DNA of 64,000 nucleotides. Source: a bacterium. Its GTDB lineage: Bacteria > Planctomycetota > SZUA-567. The position numbers were made by a program, and so were the translations under genes. This document shows, in pieces, positions 34,063 through 41,926 of the stretch. How positions within the stretch are numbered: the first letter of the stretch is position 1; each line of letters begins with the position of its first letter. The notes beneath the pieces were generated by a model that saw only the letters and a program-made list of their open reading frames with translations, did no database searches and had not been told where the DNA came from. The stretch covers positions 1 to 64,000 of the forward strand of contig QKCJ01000006.1 of NCBI GenBank assembly GCA_003245715.1. The letters are read 5' to 3'.

Positions 34063-36486
34063 CTAACCCAGAAGCGAGAGCGCCTGTTGAGGCAGTGAGT
34101 TGGCCTGTGCAAGCATTGAGGTTGCAGCCTGAACAAGAATCTGGTTTTTGGTGTACTCGGTTGATTCTGTAGCCATGTCTGTATCACGGATTGCAGACTC
34201 GGTTGCAGTGATGTTTTCAACAGCAACATTCAGTGAGTTGATATTTGTCTGCAGCAGGTTAGACTGGACAGCGCCAAGACGGGCACGGGCCATCGCAACA
34301 TCGTTAACAGCCTGGTCGATGATTGTCATGGCTTTTTCCGGGTCAACAGCGAGTGATGCATAACCGCTGCTTTGCAGGTCAGTTAGAGAAAGTGTCTTCT
34401 CTTCGTAGATGCCGTCACCATCAAAGTCGTCATAGAAAGATGTTGAACCAAGATCGTCAGCCGCCATTGAGCTGATACCGAGGACTGTGCTTTCGTATGA
34501 GTTTGTGCCTTCGCCAACCTGAAGATTCATGCCGCCGCTGAGGTCGGTGAGTGTTTCTGAAGTGGTGCTGATACACTGCGTTGCGTGGTTGTCTTCGTCG
34601 GTTGTTGCGCCGGCCTTTGAAGAAAGTGCGCCCTGGTCATAACCTTGAACTGCAACTGTGGTCATGCCAAGTTCACCTTCATCAAAAACAAATGTTGCGT
34701 TAAGGTCGGTTGTTGCAACAATAGCGGTCATTCCATCAAGCTCAACCTTAGATCCATTGATGTTAACGGTGGCATCCTGTCCATAATCAGTTATGCTGTC
34801 ATCAACAACATTTCCGTCAGCATCGCTGAATAGCGCACCCTGTTCCATCTCTACAGTTACTTCAGCATCATCACCATAGTCAGTTGAGTAGAGGCGGATA
34901 CCGAGGTCACTGGCAGACATTGTTGCAGTGTAGGTTCCTTCGGCTGAGGCATCAATACCGGTAGCTGAGTCGAAGTCAATATTGATTGTTCCGTAGAGGC
35001 CGGTTGATGAATTTCCGCCATTTGATGTTTCAGCATAGACCTCAATACCTGATAAGGCTGTAAGAGAAGAAGCGTCAATTGCTCCTGAAGTTGCCATTAG
35101 GCTGTTATCTGACATTGTGCTGTCATTGTAGAGATTGACAGTTACTGTGCCGTCAGTGGTGTTGACATCAACCTTGGTATAGATGTTACCGTTAATGTCT
35201 GTGTTTTCACCAAGGCGGACACCTGTAAGAACAGTCGCTTCAAGACCGATGTCATCTGAATTGGTTGTGAAACCGGCGGTTGTGCCTGCGGTGCTTACTT
35301 CTGTTGCTGCTCCAATCTGGAGGACTGCGATGTCGCCAGCTTCCGGGTCTGCTGCTGCAGTTGCATCAATTGAGAAGGTAAGTCCTGAATCATTAAGCTC
35401 GATACTTGAACCGGTGCCGAGGGTTCCGCTTGAAACAGCCATAGTCATGTCTGCATCCTTGTAGACTGTATAGCTGTCATTGTCGCCGAACTTTACGTAC
35501 ACGCAACCATCACCGTCAGTGTTGGCGCCGATTTCAATTGTGCCGGTTACAGATGCGCTGCCGATAGTGTAGTCAGTATCCTGCTTGAAATCCTTGTCAA
35601 GTTCATAGGCGGTGATTACTCCGCTTGTGTGGGCTGTGGATGCGGCTGCAGTGTATGCAGTACTCTGGTCAACACCAGTTACATCATTGTCAAAGATGAG
35701 CTGTGCGCCTACGCCGGTGTCATCTGCATCAGCGTTGATGGTGTCGGCAACGGTACCGATGTAGTCGCCTTCACCAAAGCTGTAGGTTTGTGTGCCGTTG
35801 CTGCCGGTTATGCTCATGACTACATCCGCAGTGATTGTCGTATCGTCCATGTCTACGCCACTGCCGCTTACTGCTTCGATACAAGCCTTTTCTGCGTAAT
35901 TTTCGGTCATTGCATCGCCGTTTGAATCTTCACCGGTGAAGAGGATGTGGATGTCGTCTTCAAGTGAGGTTATCTGGTCAATACGGGTTGCGTTTGTATC
36001 AAGAAGTGCGTTGTCTTCGGTTGAGTCGACATCGGTAACGGTGTCATAACTGATTGACTGTGTGCCGTTAAGTAGATATGTATCGCTGTATTTGGTGGTC
36101 TTGGCGATTCGGTCGATAGTCTGAACTGCCGAGTCCATTTCCGCCTGGTCAGCGATGATCTGGTCTGAACTGGTAATGCCACTGTTGGCAGCGTGAAGAG
36201 CCAGCTCGGTCATTGTGTTGAGAATTTCGTTAACTTCGTTGAGTGCGCCTTCTGCAATACCGACAACGTTTGAAGCTTCTTCGGTATTACGGATAGAACG
36301 GTTGAGACCTGAAAGCTGAGCGCGCAGCTGTTCAGAGATAACCAGGTCAGCCGGGCCGTCTGCTGCAGTATTAATGCGGTAGCCACTTGAAAGCTTGGCG
36401 AGGCTGCTTTCCATTCCTGCCTGATTGGTGTTTAACCAGCGTGATGTATTCATCGCGCTAACATTGGTTGTTACGGTCATTGCCAT
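34063..36486 (-). CDS. fliC: flagellin with greatly expanded variable region
   Basis: An 807-residue filament subunit, well above the common 280-550. The conserved D0/D1 N-terminus (about 1-150: NTSRWLNTNQAGMESSLAKLSSGYRINTAAD region, RNTEEASNVVGIAEGAL) and C-terminus (about 710-807: ARARLGAVQ, ITATESAIRDTDMA, LVQAATSMLAQAN) are intact. Some 560 acidic, Ser/Thr/Asp-rich residues lie between and should form the exposed filament surface. Two stretches of that region (35310-35550 and 34970-35245) look like the beta module repeated in FlgL. GGAGG nine bases upstream supports the first ATG. A single flagellin gene is seen, transcribed divergently from the sigma factor. Confidence 0.95.
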   Translation of the reverse strand: MAMTVTTNVSAMNTSRWLNTNQAGMESSLAKLSSGYRINTAADGPADLVISEQLRAQLSGLNRSIRNTEEASNVVGIAEGALNEVNEILNTMTELALHAANSGITSSDQIIADQAEMDSAVQTIDRIAKTTKYSDTYLLNGTQSISYDTVTDVDSTEDNALLDTNATRIDQITSLEDDIHILFTGEDSNGDAMTENYAEKACIEAVSGSGVDMDDTTITADVVMSITGSNGTQTYSFGEGDYIGTVADTINADADDTGVGAQLIFDNDVTGVDQSTAYTAAASTAHTSGVITAYELDKDFKQDTDYTIGSASVTGTIEIGANTDGDGCVYVKFGDNDSYTVYKDADMTMAVSSGTLGTGSSIELNDSGLTFSIDATAAADPEAGDIAVLQIGAATEVSTAGTTAGFTTNSDDIGLEATVLTGVRLGENTDINGNIYTKVDVNTTDGTVTVNLYNDSTMSDNSLMATSGAIDASSLTALSGIEVYAETSNGGNSSTGLYGTINIDFDSATGIDASAEGTYTATMSASDLGIRLYSTDYGDDAEVTVEMEQGALFSDADGNVVDDSITDYGQDATVNINGSKVELDGMTAIVATTDLNATFVFDEGELGMTTVAVQGYDQGALSSKAGATTDEDNHATQCISTTSETLTDLSGGMNLQVGEGTNSYESTVLGISSMAADDLGSTSFYDDFDGDGIYEEKTLSLTDLQSSGYASLAVDPEKAMTIIDQAVNDVAMARARLGAVQSNLLQTNINSLNVAVENITATESAIRDTDMATESTEYTKNQILVQAATSMLAQANSLPQQALSLLG

Positions 36487-36976
36487 GGTATATTTCCTCC
36501 GTGAAATATTTGGTTGTTATTGGCATCCTAGCCAAAAAAAATAATTCTTTAAAAAAAAATAACCTCCTTTCCCTTTTGCCTATAACCCTGAAAAAACAAT
36601 GCTTTAGGTAAAAAGCCAACGCTTCAAATCTGCAGTACCAGCCCATTAAACGGTTTTTACAGGTTATTTTGCGTTACCTAGTCTAAAGCAGTATCACTAG
36701 AGCTTGTGTGAGAAGAAAATTAGCTCCAACCTGTTAGTGCGTGATTTCAGGATTGCGGAAACCAAGTTGTTTGAAAAAAAATTATTTTTTTAATCTGCTT
36801 AAAAATAAGTACTTATCTGCAATCATGGAGTGGTTGGTAAAATAAATTAATAAACTAAGGCACTCTTACGTACGATAATTTTTATGAGAAGAAAAAATCC
36901 AGCCCATAATTTTAATATCCCGAACACTTACTTATTGCTGGTTAACGGCATTAAGAACTTGACTGAAGGTGTAGAT
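36487..36976. other. divergent flagellin / sigma-factor regulatory region
   Basis: About 490 AT-rich bases. On the minus strand a GTAAAAA...TTTTTAC inverted repeat (about 36609-36660) and an AAAGGAGG tract at 36562-36569 precede the flagellin. I could not place a sigma-28 (TAAA-N15-GCCGATAA) or sigma-54 promoter. The first possible sigma-factor ATG (36884) lacks a ribosome-binding site. Confidence 0.45.
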
Positions 36977-37567
36977 ATGTCTGATGATCATATCTCGGAG
37001 GATCTTGAAATTATTCAGGATTGTCTGAAAGAAGAAAATATTGAAAGTTATGGCAGACTGGTCAAAAAGTATCAGTCAGATATTGCCAGGCAGGTGCGCT
37101 GGTATGCCAAAAATAATCCGGGCGTAGTAGAAGAGCTTACGCATGAAGTTTTTGTTCAGGCCTATTTCAGCCTGGGCAGTTTTAGCGGAAAGTCTTCTCT
37201 TTTATACTGGCTGAAAAAAATAGCACGGCGGGTGTGTTATTCGCATCTGCGGGAAGTGTATAAGCAGAAGAAACACACTTCCATTGATAACTGGGATATC
37301 CCGGTTACTGATACTGAGTACTTATCAACTCAGGAGGCGGCGGAACTCTTGTATGGTTTGCTTGATAATCTTCCTCCTGAGGACAGCACGGTTCTCATTT
37401 CTCTTTATATTGACGAGTTGAGTGTTAAAGAGATTGCAGATCAGATGGACTGGAATATCGGTATGGTCAAGATGCGCGTGTTCCGTGCCAAGAAAAAAGT
37501 CCGCAAAATGACAACCAATTTATACGGTCCTGAAAAGGCGGCTGAGCTGCTTGCCTGTTTCTGCTGA
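36977..37567 (+). CDS. ECF-like sigma-70 family factor
   Basis: A 196-residue two-domain sigma factor. Region 2 (about 30-95) contains RQVRWYAKNNPGVVEELTHEVFVQA and the DNA-melting/-10 stretch SSLLYWLKKIARR; region 4 (about 135-190) contains LPPEDSTVLISLYIDELSVKEIADQ with a helix-turn-helix and RVFRAKKKVRK. Region 3 and region 1 are missing, as in ECF factors and unlike flagellar FliA. The ATG at 36977 has AAGG eight bases upstream; a longer start at 36884 has none. No anti-sigma gene is adjacent. Its place between flagellin and fliD suggests control of late flagellar genes, an inference. Confidence 0.82.
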   Translation: MSDDHISEDLEIIQDCLKEENIESYGRLVKKYQSDIARQVRWYAKNNPGVVEELTHEVFVQAYFSLGSFSGKSSLLYWLKKIARRVCYSHLREVYKQKKHTSIDNWDIPVTDTEYLSTQEAAELLYGLLDNLPPEDSTVLISLYIDELSVKEIADQMDWNIGMVKMRVFRAKKKVRKMTTNLYGPEKAAELLACFC

Positions 37568-37853
37568 AAATTCAGAGGGCGTTGACAGTTAATCAGATGC
37601 TCTTTGAGAGTGTGCAGTATTCATGCAGGATATCGCGGCAGACCTAAGCGCAGTGGCTGGTGCAAATTGGTAATCGCGGTAATGCAGTAATATGGTGATG
37701 TCAATAAACGCATTTGAAAATTGGAAATTAATTTTTATGAGTGTGAGTGGAAGAGCAGCTTTATCTGGTCAGCTGTAAGCACCCTCTGAGAATTAAAAGT
37801 CAAGTAACACAATTTCAGCAAAACAATCTGATCGTACATAAATTCCCTCTCCT

Positions 37854-37896
37854 TGGCGGAGCTGCATGAAAGATATGCGGCTTCGCCATTTTTTTT
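37854..37896 (+). terminator. strong intrinsic terminator in the sigma-fliD gap
   Basis: A 14-bp stem with two G-U pairs (37854-37867 with 37875-37888), a seven-base loop and an eight-T run. It lies 290 bases after the sigma-factor stop, so it ends either a long 3' UTR or a small RNA encoded in 37568-37853; no promoter for the latter is certain. Confidence 0.88.
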
Positions 37897-37914
37897 GCCT
37901 TTTTGGGGCTTGAG

Positions 37915-37940
37915 CCGGCAGATAATTCCGGCAGATATTT
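37915..37940. repeat. tandem 13-mer upstream of fliD
   Basis: CCGGCAGATAATT (37915-37927) is followed directly by CCGGCAGATATTT (37928-37940), 12 of 13 identical. Helical-turn spacing near 13 bases and position upstream of fliD would suit a regulator site; unproven. Confidence 0.5.
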
Positions 37941-38042
37941 CCAGAGGCGGAAAAAATGTTAGTTATTGTCGTTAAATAATTTATAAGAAAAAAATTAATA
38001 TTTTTTTGTGTCTAGTTGGTTTCCGCGAGGAGTGAATTTGCT

Positions 38043-38093
38043 ACTAACACTTTGGAGGGGGAAATAGTCTCCAGAATAAGAATGGGTGTTAGT
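38043..38093 (+). promoter_or_regulatory. nested hairpin ending at the fliD start codon
   Basis: ACTAACAC (38043-38050) pairs perfectly with GTGTTAGT (38086-38093), one base before the ATG at 38095. Inside, TGGAG (38053-38057) pairs with CTCCA (38069-38073). The only strong purine tract, GGAGGGGG (38054-38061), is part of the inner stem, so folding would hide the ribosome-binding site or bring it next to the ATG. Confidence 0.5.
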
Positions 38094-38094
38094 C

Positions 38095-41000
38095 ATGAGT
38101 TCAACACAAGCAATCGGCGGAATCATTTCAGGTTACGATACGCAAAGTATTATCGACGCCACGCTGTCGGTGTACTCTACTTCTATTGACAACCTTGAGG
38201 TTGACATTCAGGAGCTTGAGCTTCGGGATGATGCCATTTATGCGGTAAACAATCTTCTGCTTGCCTTCAGTGATTCGGTTGATGCGCTTGCGAGTGATGA
38301 GTTGTGGTCTAGCTCAACAGTAACCAGCAGTAATGAATCGGCATTGAGCGCGACAGTTGATGAGGATGTCAAGGAAGGCAGCTACACTTTTGAAGTCATG
38401 CAGCTTGCACAGGCCGCGCAGTATACCTCAAGCGGAGTTTCGGATAAAGACGCAACGGTTAGCCCTTCAGAGGAAGGCACGATAACAATCGAGTCATCTG
38501 ATGCCTGTCTCAATAACAGCACAAAACTTTCAGTGCTTAACGGTGGGGAAGGTATCAGCCATGGTATAATAAGAATTACTGACAGTGAAGGTAATTCGGC
38601 CGAGATAGATTTGCGCGGCGCTCTTACGATGGATGATATTCTTGATGCCATCAATAATCAGAGTGATGCAAATGTTACCGCTTCCATTAATGACGATGGT
38701 AACGGCCTTGTCATAACAGATAATGCCGGCGGTACAAAGTCAATGAAGATTACCGACTATCAGGGCAACGCTGCTGAAGATCTTGGCATAAATGGCGTGT
38801 TTTCTGCCGGGGTTGCAAATGGAGACGCTGTTTATAGCCTGAGTTCAGCCACACCGCTGACTCTTCTTAATGACGGTCAGGGCATAAATGACGGCACTCC
38901 CGGCGAGATAACCATAACCGATTCCGCAACAGGTGATGAGTGGGTTATTGATTTATCAGACTGCACAACAATTGGTCACATCGCAGAAAAAATAAATTCA
39001 GAGACTGGCGGCGCTGTTGAGGTCGGTTTTTCTGATGATGGGCGTTCACTTGTTGTTACCGGCACAGGTTCGTCAAACCTGACTATCGAAAGCTCGGGCG
39101 GAATTTATGATACAACCGCAGAAGACCTTGGTATTGCAGTAACTGATGGTGGAGATGAAATAACCGGCGGGAAAATTCTTTCAACTCTTGATTCAGTCAA
39201 TATTTCATCACTCTCAGGGGTAAACGGAACGGGTCTTAATAATTCAAAAGGCGAGCATGGTGTTGCGCTAGGTTCATTTGCCGCAACATTCGGCGATGGT
39301 AGCACAATTACTTTTGATTTTGACGCCGCCGGAATTACCAGTGATTCAAGTGTGGATGAAATGCTTGATTATCTTAATTCTCAGGGCGGGGGTGATCTGG
39401 TCTTCAGTCTTAACAGCTCTGCTAACGGTATTGTTGTCGAGAATGCCAGCGGCGAAGCAGTGGTAATAACCGACAGCACAGGTACAACAGCTGCTGATCT
39501 TGGCGTTGCCGATGCTGAAATTGCTTCTGATGATACACTCGATGGTGGCGACCTCGACCGTAATTACATCAGCCGCGCAACAAGCCTTGAAGACCTCAAT
39601 GGTGGTGCAGGTGTTGATGGTGATGTTTTTATTATCACTGATGCCGGCGGTTTCAGCGCTGAAATTGATATTTCGGATTGTGAGACCCTTGGTGATGTTA
39701 TCAGGGAAATAAACGCCAGCGGTCTGGATCTTGATGCAAGCATAAACGATACCGGTGATGGAATTGTTCTGGTTTCTACTCTCGATACCGGCGGAACTAT
39801 CTCCGTTGAAGAGACTGATGGCGGCTCTGTGGCTGAGGACCTTGGTCTGGTCAGCGGAAGCAGCTACGTCAACGCTGACGGTTATGCCGTACTTGATGGC
39901 AGTTATGAAATTAATATCAAAGTGACAACCGGTGAGAGTCTGACTGATATCATGGACAAGATCACCAATAACTCATCGCTTGATGCTTACATTATTGATG
40001 ACGGTAGTGAGTACTCTCCATATCGTCTGGTTATTAACAGTGAGACAACCGGTGAGGCCAGTAATTTTATTATCAGCTCAAATATTTCTGCCCTTGGCTT
40101 TGACCAGACTGCCATCGCCCAGGACTCTGTTCTCCTTTATGGCAGCCAGAGCAATACTTCTGAGCCGATACTCCTGCGCAGTGATGATAATACAAATTCA
40201 ACTGCAGTTATCGGGATGACTCTTGAGCTTGGTGAAGTGTCTGATGGTAAGGTTACAATAACGGTAAACAAGGATCTGGATGCAATTGTCGAGGCTGCTC
40301 AGGCACTGGTTGATTCCTACAATGAGCTTTATCAGACAACTCAGGATATGTTGCAGTATGTTGGGGAAGATGATGAAGATAGTGAGGAGAGTTCAATTAC
40401 CGGTTTGCTGTATGGTGATTCGGCAACGCGCCTGATGCTTCAGAATATCACAAATATGTTTATGGCTGTTGACACAAACAATAATGTTATCTCGACCTTT
40501 TATGATCTTGGTTTTGATTTCAGTCTGGAAGAGACTGAGGATGATGAGGGTAATACCCATTATTACAGTTATCTGAACTTTGATGAAGATGATTTCAGGG
40601 AATTGCTTGAAGAAAGTTTTGAGGATGTCCGTGATTTCTTTTATGAAGAAGGTGACGCGGCTTTAAGCAGCAAGGGTGCGACCGTATCAGTCAGTGGCAG
40701 TTCAGACGGTGTGACATCAGCCTCAAACCTGATTAACGGTCAGACGAGTTCAGAAGATTTCGGAGTTGAGAATGGTTATCAGGCCGGCGGTACAATCGCA
40801 AATGGCGATAATGTCATAACGCTTAACTTAGATGCAAGTACACTTATGGATTATCTGGTTATATATCATATCGACAGTGATGACATGCCGGCTGAAGATT
40901 ATGCGTTGCGTGATTTTACCGTTGAGTATCTTGACAGTGCTACCGGCAAGTGGAAAGAGTTGCGTGAGGTTGTGGATAATGCCAGCAGCTATACGGTTGT

Positions 41001-41361
41001 TGCGTTTGAGACACCCCAGTATGTTGATGCAATCCGCATTACGGCAAGTGAGACAAACGCAGAAGATGATATCATGCGCTTGGTTGAACTGAAGGTGCAG
41101 TCACAGTCAGGAACGGCCAACTCAATGTCAGAACTGCTTAATTCATACCTTGATTCTAGTGACGGTTATTATGCTGCAGCCTCTGATTCCATTGAGAGCC
41201 AGATTGATGACATCGAAGAGACTATCGAGAAAAAAACAGAGATACTTGAGCAGAAAGAGGCGCAACTGTGGTCATCCTATTCGGCGATGGAGGCAACTCT
41301 GGCAGCGCTTGAATCACAAAGCTCATCCTTATCAGCAGCCCTCGGCGAATCAGACGATTAA
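38095..41361 (+). CDS. fliD: flagellar hook-associated protein 2 (filament cap), giant form with discoidin-like domain
   Basis: A 1088-residue cap protein, more than twice the usual 450-650. The N-terminus (GIISGYDTQSIIDATLSVY) and C-terminal coiled coil (IESQIDDIEETIEKKTEIL) are typical FliD. Residues about 139-585 hold four tandem copies of a roughly 95-residue flagellin-hook-IN-type repeat, each with an LNGG/INDG opening and an AEDLG-like end. Residues about 860-1003 look like an F5/8-type C (discoidin-like, galactose-binding) domain: ATVSVSGSSDGVTSASNLING at its front, DYLVIYHID, YLDSATGKWKELREV and VDAIRITASE. Such a domain at the filament tip suggests glycan adhesion. ATG 38095 is preferred to GTG 38086. 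Confidence 0.93.
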   Translation: MSSTQAIGGIISGYDTQSIIDATLSVYSTSIDNLEVDIQELELRDDAIYAVNNLLLAFSDSVDALASDELWSSSTVTSSNESALSATVDEDVKEGSYTFEVMQLAQAAQYTSSGVSDKDATVSPSEEGTITIESSDACLNNSTKLSVLNGGEGISHGIIRITDSEGNSAEIDLRGALTMDDILDAINNQSDANVTASINDDGNGLVITDNAGGTKSMKITDYQGNAAEDLGINGVFSAGVANGDAVYSLSSATPLTLLNDGQGINDGTPGEITITDSATGDEWVIDLSDCTTIGHIAEKINSETGGAVEVGFSDDGRSLVVTGTGSSNLTIESSGGIYDTTAEDLGIAVTDGGDEITGGKILSTLDSVNISSLSGVNGTGLNNSKGEHGVALGSFAATFGDGSTITFDFDAAGITSDSSVDEMLDYLNSQGGGDLVFSLNSSANGIVVENASGEAVVITDSTGTTAADLGVADAEIASDDTLDGGDLDRNYISRATSLEDLNGGAGVDGDVFIITDAGGFSAEIDISDCETLGDVIREINASGLDLDASINDTGDGIVLVSTLDTGGTISVEETDGGSVAEDLGLVSGSSYVNADGYAVLDGSYEINIKVTTGESLTDIMDKITNNSSLDAYIIDDGSEYSPYRLVINSETTGEASNFIISSNISALGFDQTAIAQDSVLLYGSQSNTSEPILLRSDDNTNSTAVIGMTLELGEVSDGKVTITVNKDLDAIVEAAQALVDSYNELYQTTQDMLQYVGEDDEDSEESSITGLLYGDSATRLMLQNITNMFMAVDTNNNVISTFYDLGFDFSLEETEDDEGNTHYYSYLNFDEDDFRELLEESFEDVRDFFYEEGDAALSSKGATVSVSGSSDGVTSASNLINGQTSSEDFGVENGYQAGGTIANGDNVITLNLDASTLMDYLVIYHIDSDDMPAEDYALRDFTVEYLDSATGKWKELREVVDNASSYTVVAFETPQYVDAIRITASETNAEDDIMRLVELKVQSQSGTANSMSELLNSYLDSSDGYYAAASDSIESQIDDIEETIEKKTEILEQKEAQLWSSYSAMEATLAALESQSSSLSAALGESDD

Positions 41362-41380
41362 TAAACAACAGGAGGATATC

Positions 41381-41839
41381 ATGACACCAGAAAGATGCGC
41401 TGAAATATTAAAAAAGAAGGTCACCGTTCAAAGTTATTTCTTTAAGGACCTGTGCCGTATATCACGGTTTCAGAAAGAATTGCTGCTGGCTGGTGAGTAC
41501 GAAAAGCTTACGGCGCAGGTTCAGAAACGTGATGCGATTCTCCGTCGCCTTGATATTCTGCAGAATGTAATCACCTGCTATATTAATTATTGGAATCAGA
41601 CCAATCATGAAGTTTCGCCGAAAGCTTATCGCGGCGTTGAGAGGGCGTTTGAATCTCTGAAGGGTGCGGTGAGTGATCTTGATGAAGCTGATCGGGATCT
41701 GAAGAGTTCTTTACGTGAAGAAATGAAGGAAATGAAATTAGAGATTTTAAAAACAAAGAAGGGGGTCTTTTTGACTTCTTCCTACTCTGCGCCAAAGTTC
41801 CAGCCTAAACCCAGGTTTGTCAGCAAGATTGTCGGTTAA
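41381..41839 (+). CDS. FlgN-like flagellar export chaperone
   Basis: A 152-residue, mostly helical protein. The ATG at 41381 has AGGAGG seven bases upstream, which rules out a longer reading into fliD. The coiled segment KLTAQVQKRDAILRRLDILQ and the alternating hydrophobic helices fit FlgN, the cytosolic chaperone of FlgK and FlgL; its place right before flgK supports this. FliS, the other small chaperone found after fliD, has different motifs. The basic tail (FQPKPRFVSKIVG) is unassigned. Homology is weak, so the call rests largely on context. Confidence 0.65.
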   Translation: MTPERCAEILKKKVTVQSYFFKDLCRISRFQKELLLAGEYEKLTAQVQKRDAILRRLDILQNVITCYINYWNQTNHEVSPKAYRGVERAFESLKGAVSDLDEADRDLKSSLREEMKEMKLEILKTKKGVFLTSSYSAPKFQPKPRFVSKIVG

Positions 41840-41926
41840 GCGATAGCTTTTGGGCAATTTGATTGCGATGAAAACAGAATGTCAATTCTGTCCGGGGGTG
41901 TTGTGTAAATTTTTCGAGGATAAATC

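Noticed and set aside
36458-36646. A 62-residue minus-strand frame with an AAAGGAGG tract nearby, upstream of flagellin
   Set aside because: It overlaps the flagellin start out of frame and its product (FFFKELFFLARM) reflects A/T runs.
36601-36660. A sigma-28 or sigma-54 promoter before flagellin
   Set aside because: TAAA and GGTACTG fragments occur but not with the required spacing or second element.
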